A program made the translations under genes and the position numbers. A model generated the notes under the pieces. The model saw only the letters and a list, made by a program, of their open reading frames with translations, was not told the DNA's origin and ran no database searches. A stretch of 64,000 nt of DNA from Dactylorhiza incarnata (Eukaryota > Streptophyta > Magnoliopsida > Asparagales > Orchidaceae), in assembly GCA_033032865.1 (NCBI GenBank), contig JAWHQI010000005.1, forward strand, positions 12,486,001 to 12,550,000, in the 5' to 3' direction. The number at the start of each line of letters is the position of its first letter. Position 1 is the first letter of the stretch. Positions 46,587-55,663 of the stretch are shown in pieces.

Positions 46587-48444
46587 GAATTAGGACTCTT
46601 AGACATCTTAGGATGAATAATATGTAAAACGCTAATGTTTTATGCAATTTGAGCAATCAAAACATCTCTGAATATTATACAATTTCTACATAAGACTACA
46701 CTTAAAACCCCCAATCATTATCAATAATAAAATATTTAAAATTCCTAAAAAATCGTGTACTGTTTGCCACGCTATCACTAGCGCCGGCACTAGCGTGGGT
46801 GTGTGATTTTTCTGTTTTTTAAAATTTCTAAAAATCAACAAAAATATGTTAGTTTATTTGTGCAAATTTATTTGTGTTTCTGTCTATTTTATTTTTGTTT
46901 TATTTGAATTATGAAAAATCAACTACAAAAATTCAAATTTCAAAAATACAAAAATATGTTTGTGTGATTTTTCTGTTTTTATTAAAAAAAAATTCAAAAC
47001 AAAAAAAATTGTATGATCTTTATTGCCAATATCAAGCATATATGAATTCTATTATTTAGAATTATTTACAATGTTAAAACATATTCTTTCAAATTACTAT
47101 GAACATTGTTTTGCTTATCATGCTTTGATATATCTATTTAAAGTTCATCAATTGTATTGAAAAATGTGTAGAACCAAGCTTAGCATGCCTCTAAGTATGA
47201 GTAAATGTTTTATGATTGATAATGATACATTTCACTCACTTATTTTGGTAATCAACATGTGTGTCTAAATCTAAAAATGCTTGCTTGAGTATTGTATTTG
47301 TACAATGAATTAAAACTTGCATAAGTTTATTGCCTACACTACATTTGAATTGCACTTATGAAATTTAGAAAAGTGGTTAAGTTAAAAATTGGGTTTGCAA
47401 AACAAGTGTATTCGGAGAATGTTGTCTCACAAATATGAACAAAAACAATTATATATGTAGACAAATATAACTCCACCAAGCACTACTTGAACCTCCTGAT
47501 AAGTCTTCATAAGCATTGTGAGGTTGAGCACCTTGGAAAGAATAGTAAAGTGTCTTGTGCAAACTTTGGTTATTACACCACTTTGTTAAAAATTATGTGC
47601 ATTAAAAGTGCGTGAAAGTAATTTACTTGTGTTTTATTGTGCACTTTACTTTACATTTGTCTTGTATTTTGATGATTTAAATCCATTGTTAACATTGCCC
47701 AAAATACACTTATGTGCACATCATTATCTTTCATAACACTTCTTCTCATGAGTATTGGATTCTAATGCTTTATTTATACTACTCTTTATATAAGAAATGC
47801 ACTAGATAACCTAGCATGATCTCTACAATGTTTTGGTATTTCTTGAATTTACAATTAAGTAACATTGTAGTATAATCTCTCTTTGACATGTTCATTTCAT
47901 GCTTGGTATCTTTATGAAAAACTTTGAGATTTCAAAAGGTTAAAACATATTTCAATTTTGAACTAAAACTCATATTTTTTACTTGTGCTTTTCATGCTTA
48001 CAAAAAGATGTTTCTTATACTCTTCCGCTATGCTAAAACTCTTATCTATTTATTTGAAATCTCTTCAATACTATACTTAAATTCTTTATCTTTGTCTATA
48101 TTACAAAAGCTCGATCATGCTTTATCTTTTTAAAATGCCTCTTTACTACCCTCACCCCACCTTCTTTTGATAATATCAAAAGGGGGAGATAATTAATTGA
48201 AGAAATCTATATAGGAGAAATATAGATAAATAATGGGAGTAACACATAAATTCATGATATCTATCATTTAGGGGGAGTAACATATAAATTGCATTTATGT
48301 AGGGGGAGCATTAAGATAGGGGGAGTATGCACATTATCAGGCATATCATTTACTATAGTTGCACTTTTATCTTGCTTATCTTATCTATAAACACTATTGT
48401 TGATTTCTTGCTTAGAGGATTTGTTATTATCAAAAGGGGGAGAT
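46587..48444 (+). other. Untranslated 3' region of El2
   Basis: AT-rich, no gene seen. It contains an inverted CACGCTATC...ACTAGCGTGG motif at 46768-46799, the conserved block at 47469-47564, the short phrase TGCCTCTAAGTATGAGTAAA shared with El1, and purine tracts at 48178-48190, 48270-48279, 48301-48309, 48318-48327 and 48433-48444 before the LTR. Confidence 0.7.
47469..47564 (+). other. Conserved noncoding block in the El2 3' region
   Basis: Counterpart of 38019-38114. It shares AACTCCACCAAGCACTACTT, CTCCTGATAAGTCTT, GTGAGGTTGAGCACCTTGGA and GTGTCTTGTGCAAAC in the same order and spacing. Confidence 0.65.
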
Positions 48445-49583
48445 TGTTGGACATGTATGTCACATCCCTTTGTTTGAGAATAACAAATCCCATATTGTAT
48501 TTGATATTGCTTGTAGTGTGTTTATAGTGTGCAGGAACTATAGGTGCAATACTCCACAGGTAGAAGGCATCATGGAATCAAACTTTTTGAATGGAGCGCT
48601 ACCGCCAGCGCTAGCGCTAACGCCAGGCGCTAGCTCAAGATCATCTCAGCGGTTTTCATCTCAGCGGTTCCGTCTCAGCGGTTCCTTAACGCTACAGCTA
48701 CCGCTAGCGATACCGCAGGCGCTAGCTCAAGATTGTGCACAGCACCACGCCGCCGATGGTTTCGCAACCGCTCCACACGAACGCTACCGCAGGCGCTATC
48801 AGCTACGGCAGGCGCTAGCTCCAAGATTTATAAAATGATGTGTTCTCTCTCGTTTTGGGTTAGAACTTCCAAAGACATTACTTGTGCCCAAACTCTCGTG
48901 CTGCTACTCGGCCGAAACATCATCTCCCACTCAAAGCCAAAGAAGAAAGTCTGGAGAAGGAAGCCATCATGCTGCATCCGAAGAATGATCGCTTCAACCT
49001 CGCTCGTGCTTCAGCAATCCTTCATCCTCATCTCCAGAAATCTCAAGAGGGAGTTTGCTTGTTATTTACTTCACTTCTTTATTTGTATCTTGTAGTGAAA
49101 TCGCCTTGTTTTTGGCGACTAGGTCCTTGCGCGGCTTAGGGGGAATTCACCGCGTGAGTTGGCGACTAGATCTTGGGGATTAGATCTAGGGGGTGCTCGA
49201 GGCCATATCCGAGTTTGGGTTGGCTAGAGAAGCTTGAGGCTTTATCCGGGGAAGGATAGGCTAAAGCCAACCGGTTTGTGGGGATACAAGTCGGTATAGA
49301 AAAGGAAAAGAAATTCACTTTTGTACGCCTCCGATTTCTAGCGATATTGAAATAAAATTTTGTAAACACCTTTTTTTATATAATGCAATCATGATTATAT
49401 TTGTGTTTATTTGATTTCTCTCAATTGGCGTAAAATTTCATTATTGCAAAATTGTTATTACTAAATTGTCATCTTATTTCCTATTAATCAAAAACAACTT
49501 AGTAATTATCATAAAAATTATAAAAAGAATTTTATTCCCTTATTCACCCCCCCCCCCCTCTAAGGGCGCCGTAAGATCCAACA
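48445..49583 (+). repeat. 3' LTR of El2
   Basis: 1,139 bases from TGTTGGACATG to ATCCAACA, with the palindrome array at 48599-48825 and 12 C at 49547-49558. It is followed by the CCAAC duplication, one A of El1, and ACCCA. Confidence 0.88.
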
Positions 49584-50482
49584 CCAACAACCCACACCTC
49601 GTTGTTATGAGTATATTAGTTGGTTTGGACTTACGAGCGGTAGGCTCGGTGGTTGTAGGTGCGGACGGGTTGGTCCGGCGAGCCGGTGGCTCCGATGGTT
49701 ATGGTGACGGGCTTGTTAGCCCGGGGAGCTTATGGCTCGGAGATAGATGGTAAACATGTTTGCATGTGCAAAAATGTGGTGGGTCTTCGGTATTGGATGG
49801 TCATTCACGCCGACGTCAATACGTTGACTCGGCAAGTGTGGAATTTGCATATAGCCATGAAAGTATGGTGGTCCAGCCAGTAAGAGTACGCAGATGCTCT
49901 ACGGTTTTTAATTAAGGCGTACGATAGGTCTAGGTTAGGTAGTGTGAATACCGACTTAGAGGTGGGCGAGGCCCAACCCACCGCTTTCATTTGCCACTAT
50001 GGTAGTATCCTAGGAGTCTTGCTAGATCCAAAAAGGGGGAACTAAAGGTCTGTGCGCATAGAGTCGAAGTGTGTGAGTTGCCCTTGTGTGATCATAGCAT
50101 TTACTAGCATAACTCTGCCTGTCATAGCATAAGCATTGCATTTCAACCCCTACCCCTATCGTATAAATTGGTTATGGGACTTTTTATACGATAGGCCTTG
50201 CTAAACGACCCCTTTTGGTCTATAGGTCTGTATGGGCATTCCTATAAATCAAGGTTACCTTTCTTACTTACTTAACTTTACTTTGTCTGCGGTAGTCTGT
50301 TCTTATCTTACTGTTTACTTTGCCATATTTATAACACTGCTCTTACTTTGTTATTACTATCATACAATCGTTCTCTTTATATATGTACTCATGTTGGGAT
50401 AGTTCCGCTGTCATTTGCTTGATCCACTTACTATCGCAAATACCTTTCCTTTCTTCCTCCCCATACGGTGCCTAGGAGTCGC

Positions 50483-50498
50483 GGGGGGGCGGGGGGGG

Positions 50499-50536
<38 letters not shown>

Positions 50537-50544
50537 GGCGGGGG
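50483..50544 (+). repeat. Poly-G tract in LTR B
   Basis: A G-rich run with 35 consecutive G at 50501-50535. The matching place in LTR D has only a short GGGGGATGGG stretch. It may be a real expansion or an assembly or base-calling artefact. Confidence 0.7.
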
Positions 50545-50984
50545 ACGATAGTGGCTTAGTCTTTTGACTAACGGTCGCTGGACCTTTTCATTTTAGGGGA
50601 CCGAGAAGACACAGCAGCATCAGAGGCTGGTGTAGATGGAGGCGGGCCAGTCTAGTACAGGAGCACCAGTGTCAAGACCAGTGAGTGATTAGTAGTTTGT
50701 TTCCGCGAGTGACCTTGTAGTGAGGATATGATGTACAGGGCATGAGCCCTTTATTACTAATGTAACCCCTTTTTATTTCAGTTAAATGATGTGGACTTAT
50801 ATATATAATATGTGATTTGTGGACTTGAACTTTTATTGTTCGTTTAAACTTTTCTTCTTTTGTGATCGATATGGCCGACAGGATCGGCACTTTGTTGTGG
50901 AGACCTTCCCGAGAGTTGGTTTCACCACAAAGCGGCGGTTCTGGGCATAAGACCAGGTTTTGTAGCAAAAAAAGGGGTCTTACA

Positions 50985-52558
50985 AACTGGTATCAGAGCA
51001 AACCTCGATCCGAAGAAAAGAAGTCCACAAACCCTGGGCCATCCCGCGCGAGTTTAGTTTGAGGACAAACTAAGCAGCGGAAGCAATGGTGTGCCCATAT
51101 GGGGAAATCACATGAAAAGTCCACTTTTAACTGAATTTTTTGTTAGCCAAATCTCCTTACGAGTGGTAAGTTTTCTTTTTTAGCCTGCGGCGAACCCTGC
51201 CCCCAGTAGGGAATACTTCCGGCTACAAAGATCTCTTTATATATTCCTTTAGTCAACGAGTTAGATTTAAACTCCACTAGGACACGTGACTTACCATCAC
51301 AATTTATACCCTAGTCTGAAATAAACCGTAGGAATAACTTTGGTGAAGGTACAACGATAACCCAAAGAGGCTAGAGAAAGAGAGATTGACACATAAGCAG
51401 AATGGTATGGGACTCATAGACTCAACCCTTGTACCGGTGACATGATTACATTGAGACAACCACCACGACAAACACCGAGGGTTAGATAAGAATTCAAGTT
51501 CAGAAGAGAGCCGTTTGGGATTGGGTCACATGTTGACCCTGATAAGGTTGTCGTAGAGGGTATCTTGAAGAGTCTAAAGTATGGACTACACCAAGAAGTC
51601 TCACGATAGAACCCCAAGTCTAAGGTTGTGTGCCCTGAGGATTGTTTACATACTTAGGACGAATATAACATGGAGATATCGAAGATACTTAGCCCAAAAT
51701 AGATAGTGTCTTATCTTTTGTTTATTGGGGCTTACCTTTTGTTTATTGGGCAAATTAGTTACTGACTTGGGTTTCCTTTGGATCTAATTTAGAAGGTGTT
51801 GCATCATGAACATGGTGATTTAAAGTCGATCTTATTCGATGTTACTCGGGCAAGGATGAAATAGTGTAAAAGTAGGTCTGGAATGATGATCTGAAGTATT
51901 ACCAGGACAATGAAAGGACATCGTAGATCGAGCAACGACTTGACCTTAGTTGAAGCATTAGAAATGTAAAGTCGCTAGGTTTAGTCACGTAGGGATGCAT
52001 ATGCCTTTCTGGAAGTTGGGAACTGAAATTAGGTCATGCAAGCTTTAGTTATATTTGAAAGTTTTGGTAGTTCGGGGCTTTCGGAAGTGATTAACTTATG
52101 ATTCGTTATAAATCACGCCCTATCATGGTAGAAAATCTTAACTACAATAATAGCCCTTATACCTTGGGAGCTTTGATGATGAATAACCAGAGATCTTAGA
52201 CAATGACTTATTGGATTTAGAATATAGTGTTTGAGTTTACTATGATAAGAACGATCTAAGTTTATCTTACTTTGGACCATTCGAAAGTGATCGAGACTAG
52301 CATATGTGGAAGTGATAGGAATTTGGTGAAATAAACGTGATGATATTTCCTTGATGAAATTGACTTGTGAAAATTATAGGGTTTCAAAAGATTTTACCTG
52401 TATACCTTATGAATCAAACTCCATATAAAAAATGATTGGGAGCCATCTTACAAACATTGATACTAATAAAGATTGGTTAACATATACTCATAAGGTTCAC
52501 AAGTGTACCACCTTAAAATTTGAAGATGATTGAGACGCCTGATGATCTGATCAGTCCC
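50985..52558 (+). other. Decayed interior of the chromovirus-type element, left part
   Basis: It opens with the primer-binding site TGGTATCAGAGCA (50988-51000, tRNA-iMet), three bases after the LTR end. The following 1.5 kb has no open frame beyond about 70 codons, and I recognise no gag or protease motif. The Athila-like copy interrupts it at 52559. Confidence 0.7.
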
Positions 52559-52834
52559 TGATGAGTCCTCATCATATACACATATGGACTCATCTGGGCC
52601 GTTATTTAGCCAATATCACGCACTTTAGCCTTATTATAGCTTATATTTGATAACCCATGCTAGGTGCACATTTAGGCCCACTCTGGTGTATTTTTCGTGT
52701 TTATTATCTTTAGTAGTATTCATATGCTGTTAAGTGCCACTTTCAGTGGCTAGATCTGTGTTTGTGCTGGAATAGGAGGCGTGCAAGTGTTTCCGGTGCA
52801 ATTCTGCACAGGAACACTGCGCACGATCACTTGT

Positions 52835-53170
52835 TCTAGTGCGCACGACCACCGGTCGTGCGCCACTGATCGTGCGCACTTAACCCCTTTTCGCGAGTTC
52901 TGTCTGGTGCAGCGCGCACGACTATCGACTCCAGTGCGCACGACCATCGGTCGTGCGCCACTGCTCGTGCGCATTGACCATTAAAATTCTGAGTTCTGTT
53001 TCATCTATTGCGCACGACCACCGACGCTAGTGCGCACGACCATCGGTCGTGCGCCACTGGTCGTGCGAACATTTTATTTTATGATTTCATCTCGTGCAGG
53101 TTCTGTCCAGGCAGTGCGCACGATCGCAGGATTCCAGTGCGCACGACCACTGGTCGTGCGCCACTGACCG
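52835..53170 (+). repeat. GCGCACGACC palindrome array in the Athila-like LTR
   Basis: Four units about 95-110 bases apart of the form CAGTGCGCACGACCA-NC-GGTCGTGCGCCACTG, followed by TCGTGCGCA. In each the arms GCGCACGACC and GGTCGTGCGC are perfect inverted repeats or nearly so. The last unit ends about 25 bases before the TATA box. It is repeated at 57679-58020 and, on the other strand, at 17363-17700 and 21480-21850. Confidence 0.9.
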
Positions 53171-53194
53171 TGCGCACTGTTTAATTCCAGCGCC

Positions 53195-53200
53195 TATAAA
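53195..53200 (+). promoter_or_regulatory. TATA box of the Athila-like LTR
   Basis: GCCTATAAATTCC directly downstream of the palindrome array. The same sequence occurs in the 3' LTR near 58039. Confidence 0.62.
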
Positions 53201-54262
53201 TTCCCTGCTCGCGAATTAGGGCAGATCGATCGCTTCCAGCCGCCGTTTTCCGCCCGATTCCGCCCGATTTCGCCCCTCCATCGTCGCCCACCTTAGGGAG
53301 GATCTCCGGGCTTGTTCTTCACGCCGATCTTGAGTCGGAGTGTCCTCTCGGCCTCCTCCTTCATCCAAGAGCTCCAAAGGAAGACCTAGCCGCTATCTCC
53401 ATCGAGCTAGAGGAAGTTGGCAACCTCCACCGGATCGTGACACGAAGAAGACGGGTCCATTGGAGAGTCGTGACAGCTCTCTCTACCCCGGACGTAGTTG
53501 CGGACCGAGCTTGGACGCGGATTGACAACCCGGCGATTCCAACCGTGAATCTTCAACGAGCCTTCAGATTCGGTCGATTTCATGCCTTGTTCTCCTTTTA
53601 TTGATGTATTTGCAACTAGATCTAACATTATGATGAAGTGTATTTTGATTAAATAGCATTTTTTACTTGATTATGTCTATGTGATTGAGTATTTTTGTTT
53701 ATATTATTGAGGTGCGCCTTGTGGTGTGGTTTGTTGGTTGCGTTGTGCCGCCCTAACAATTGTTAGTGGTGCGCTTGTTGAAGAGGTGCTTGCGACCCTC
53801 ATTCCGCTAGCCTACTCGCCCATCCGCCTACCGAAGCGTGGCATCGCGGCCCGTATTCCATCCCGCCTAACGAAGCAGTGCGCTCAAGGCCTGCACAGTT
53901 CGATTCCGCTTGCCTACTCGTCCATCCGCCCTTGCGACGCAGCGCGCTCAAGGCCTGCCTAGTTTCCATCCCGCCAAGCGAAGCATTGCATAGCGGCATT
54001 GCATAGGAGTAGTTGATAGCTTTTTCTCTTTATTTTCCACAAACCAAATCAACCCCCGTGTCCGCAATTCATCCGACCCAAAGGACTTCGATCTCAAGTC
54101 CTTCCTCAAACGTTAACTCCACCTTACTGTGTTCCTTGAGAGATTCGATACTTGGGGATTTACTTCCTCATATTATTACTTGACAACGACCGGTTCACTG
54201 CCGTTCGGATCGCAGTCTCGCTACCGCCTATAGCGGTGTGCAGGATTTGCGCATCAAGTTTT

Positions 54263-54280
54263 TGGCGCCGTTGCCGGGGA
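54263..54280 (+). other. Primer-binding site, tRNA-Asp
   Basis: TGGCGCCGTTGCCGGGGA begins six bases after the LTR end. It is the exact complement of the 3' end of plant tRNA-Asp(GUC) including CCA, the primer used by Athila-type elements. Confidence 0.93.
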
Positions 54281-54466
54281 ACACAGTCGTGTGAGTTTTC
54301 TGGAGAGGGAGAATCTGAGAGAGAAGCCCTTTTCATTTGTAAATTGCATCTTTTATTTTTATTTCTGTCTTTTTACTCCTTTTTCTTGATTTTATCAGGT
54401 TGCTTTAGTAATTTTTGTTAGGTGAAGTATTTTGCACATTTTGTTGAAGCGTTTTATCTTCACATT

Positions 54467-55663
54467 ATGTGGGCACAATTCAATTTCCGTTGCCGTTGGT
54501 GTGGAGCTACCTCCCACTCTAGTGATGAATGCCCTACGGAGAATAGTAGGCATAATTCTTCTCGCCCAGCATATGGAGCACCGACTTCGTCTGGTACCTC
54601 TTATGGTGCGCGTAAGTCTTATGGCTACTCTGCTGAGCCTTTACCGTCGTACTTCTTTTCGGCTCCAGCCCCCGCTGTGCCAAAGAAGCCCGCTAGGCAG
54701 TGCCAGTTTTGTCGGAGCACAGATCATGCCCTGAAGGATTGTGCTGCTTTTCGTCGCCAATTGGATGAGGATGACGAGCCGGATATCCGGATCGTCCCAA
54801 CTCCTAACTCTTGCGGCACACCTTCAACATCCGGTTTTGTGTCTTTGCCACCTTCACATCTTGAAGGGTATGGCGTTGACACAGTCACCAGATGTGTGGC
54901 TGATTTGGGCACCGACATTGCTGAATCTATTCTCCCAGTGCATCCACCACTTCTTGTGGAACCGATTCTTCCCGCTGTTATGCATACTACGCTCGTCTCC
55001 GACGACATTGTCGATGAGGTGTCACAAGAGGAGGCGGTTGATCTTAGTGTTGTGCCTATTCCTATGGAGGAGGACAACCTTCTAGGTGAAGAGGAGTTTT
55101 CCTCAACACCGGTGGAGGAAGTCCAAATCCTAAGCCTGGCCACCGTTGATCCCACCGACTCTTGTAGCATTGATGACAATGCTAACATTATTTTACTTCC
55201 CCAACCTGATGGGAGTGAGACCGGGACCACTCCCCCGATTGATGTTTATTTATGTCCTTCGTCTTCTTTAGTTCTTGATCCCCCTTCTTCATTCGAGCCT
55301 GTGCAGGTTGAGTCCGTACAGGTGCCCCAGGAGGACTTGGAGCTTTGTGCTCAAGTCAATGATGAGTGTATCCTTTCATGTGAGGAGGTTGATCCTTCCT
55401 CCATAGAGGAAGCCTCACTCATTGCCTTCTCCTCCTGCGGACCTGCTGTGGACGATACCTTGCTGTGCAAGGATAGTTTTGGTGAGATGAGTGAGGACCA
55501 GGCCTCCTCCTCTTCTTACTTTCTTTTCCCTCTACTTGTGTTTAGCAGGTATTATTATTTAGGTAGAGGGGTGACTGTTCTGTCTCCGTATCGGTACCCG
55601 CTACCGACACGCATATTAGAGCAGTTACCTGTGCATTTTCTTTTTCATAGGCCCATTAGCTAG
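54467..55663 (+). CDS. Zinc-knuckle protein of the Athila-like element
   Basis: 398 residues from ATG 54467 (MWAQFNFRC). The frame is open a little further upstream but without an ATG. Two CX2CX4HX4C knuckles lie near the N-terminus, CRWCGATSHSSDEC (from about residue 9) and CQFCRSTDHALKDC (from about residue 77), joined by a Ser, Tyr, Pro and Ala rich linker. After QLDEDDEPDIRIVP comes a long acidic tail, rich in Asp, Glu, Ser and Pro, ending with RYYYLGRGVTVLSPYRYPLP and HFLFHRPIS. No capsid core, protease or polymerase is present. The other copy (19676-20971) keeps the frame despite substitutions and in-frame length changes, which argues for past selection on the protein. Zinc knuckles normally bind RNA in nucleocapsids. 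The exact role is unknown, and origin from an Athila gag C-terminus is a guess. Confidence 0.75.
   Translation: MWAQFNFRCRWCGATSHSSDECPTENSRHNSSRPAYGAPTSSGTSYGARKSYGYSAEPLPSYFFSAPAPAVPKKPARQCQFCRSTDHALKDCAAFRRQLDEDDEPDIRIVPTPNSCGTPSTSGFVSLPPSHLEGYGVDTVTRCVADLGTDIAESILPVHPPLLVEPILPAVMHTTLVSDDIVDEVSQEEAVDLSVVPIPMEEDNLLGEEEFSSTPVEEVQILSLATVDPTDSCSIDDNANIILLPQPDGSETGTTPPIDVYLCPSSSLVLDPPSSFEPVQVESVQVPQEDLELCAQVNDECILSCEEVDPSSIEEASLIAFSSCGPAVDDTLLCKDSFGEMSEDQASSSSYFLFPLLVFSRYYYLGRGVTVLSPYRYPLPTRILEQLPVHFLFHRPIS

Larger units (their letters stand above)
40389..49583 (+). mobile_element. SIRE-like Ty1/copia element El2
   Basis: It runs from TGTTGGACATG at 40389 to GATCCAACA at 49583, with target-site duplication CCAAC at 40384-40388 and 49584-49588, lying inside the end of the El1 3' LTR. 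5' LTR 40389-41556, gag 41605-43552, pol 43553-46586, a 1.86-kb 3' region, 3' LTR 48445-49583. It is a different family from El1: LTRs align only in parts and pol is moderately diverged. It is younger than El1 by position, but its own LTRs differ by a rearranged repeat and a scattering of substitutions. Confidence 0.9.
30558..49589 (+). mobile_element. SIRE-like Ty1/copia element El1
   Basis: It opens at 30558 as TATTGGAGC, a G-to-A change of the canonical TGTTGGAGC seen in its 3' LTR. It ends at 49589, the single terminal A left to the right of El2. The flanking duplication is ACCCA (30553-30557 and 49590-49594). 5' LTR 30558-32075, primer-binding site 32078, gag 32125-34063, pol 34064-37154, a 1.7-kb untranslated 3' region, 3' LTR 38894-40388 plus base 49589. 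The large gag with coiled-coil, the LDSG-type protease, the multiple purine tracts and the C-tract near the LTR end fit the SIRE/Maximus lineage. Many stops and frameshifts make it non-coding today. Confidence 0.88.
27053..50984 (+). repeat. 5' LTR B of the chromovirus-type element (interrupted)
   Basis: LTR sequence occupies 27053-30557 and 49595-50984, 4,895 bases in all. Between them lie El1 and El2, bounded by the duplication ACCCA at 30553-30557 and 49590-49594. The LTR ends ...GGGGTCTTACA and the primer-binding site follows. It shares its 3' portion closely with LTR A (22111-22788) and LTR D. Stretches 28400-30550 and 49600-50480 are AT-rich with no genes. Confidence 0.85.
52559..54256 (+). 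repeat. 5' LTR of the young Athila-like copy
   Basis: 1,698 bases. Palindrome array 52835-53170, TATA box 53195, GC-rich leader, end TTTGCGCATCA. The LTR-internal frames at 53340, 53726 and on the minus strand are repeated exactly in the 3' LTR and have no recognisable product. Confidence 0.93.

Noticed and set aside
48327..49369. Frames in the El2 3' LTR such as 48470-48838 and 48733-49095
   Set aside because: They overlap each other, sit in LTR promoter and leader sequence and recur in the 5' LTR at 40399-41152 with altered ends.
54724..55230. 168-codon frame on the minus strand
   Set aside because: Antisense shadow of the zinc-knuckle frame; composition mirrors its codons, and the other copy has only broken counterparts.
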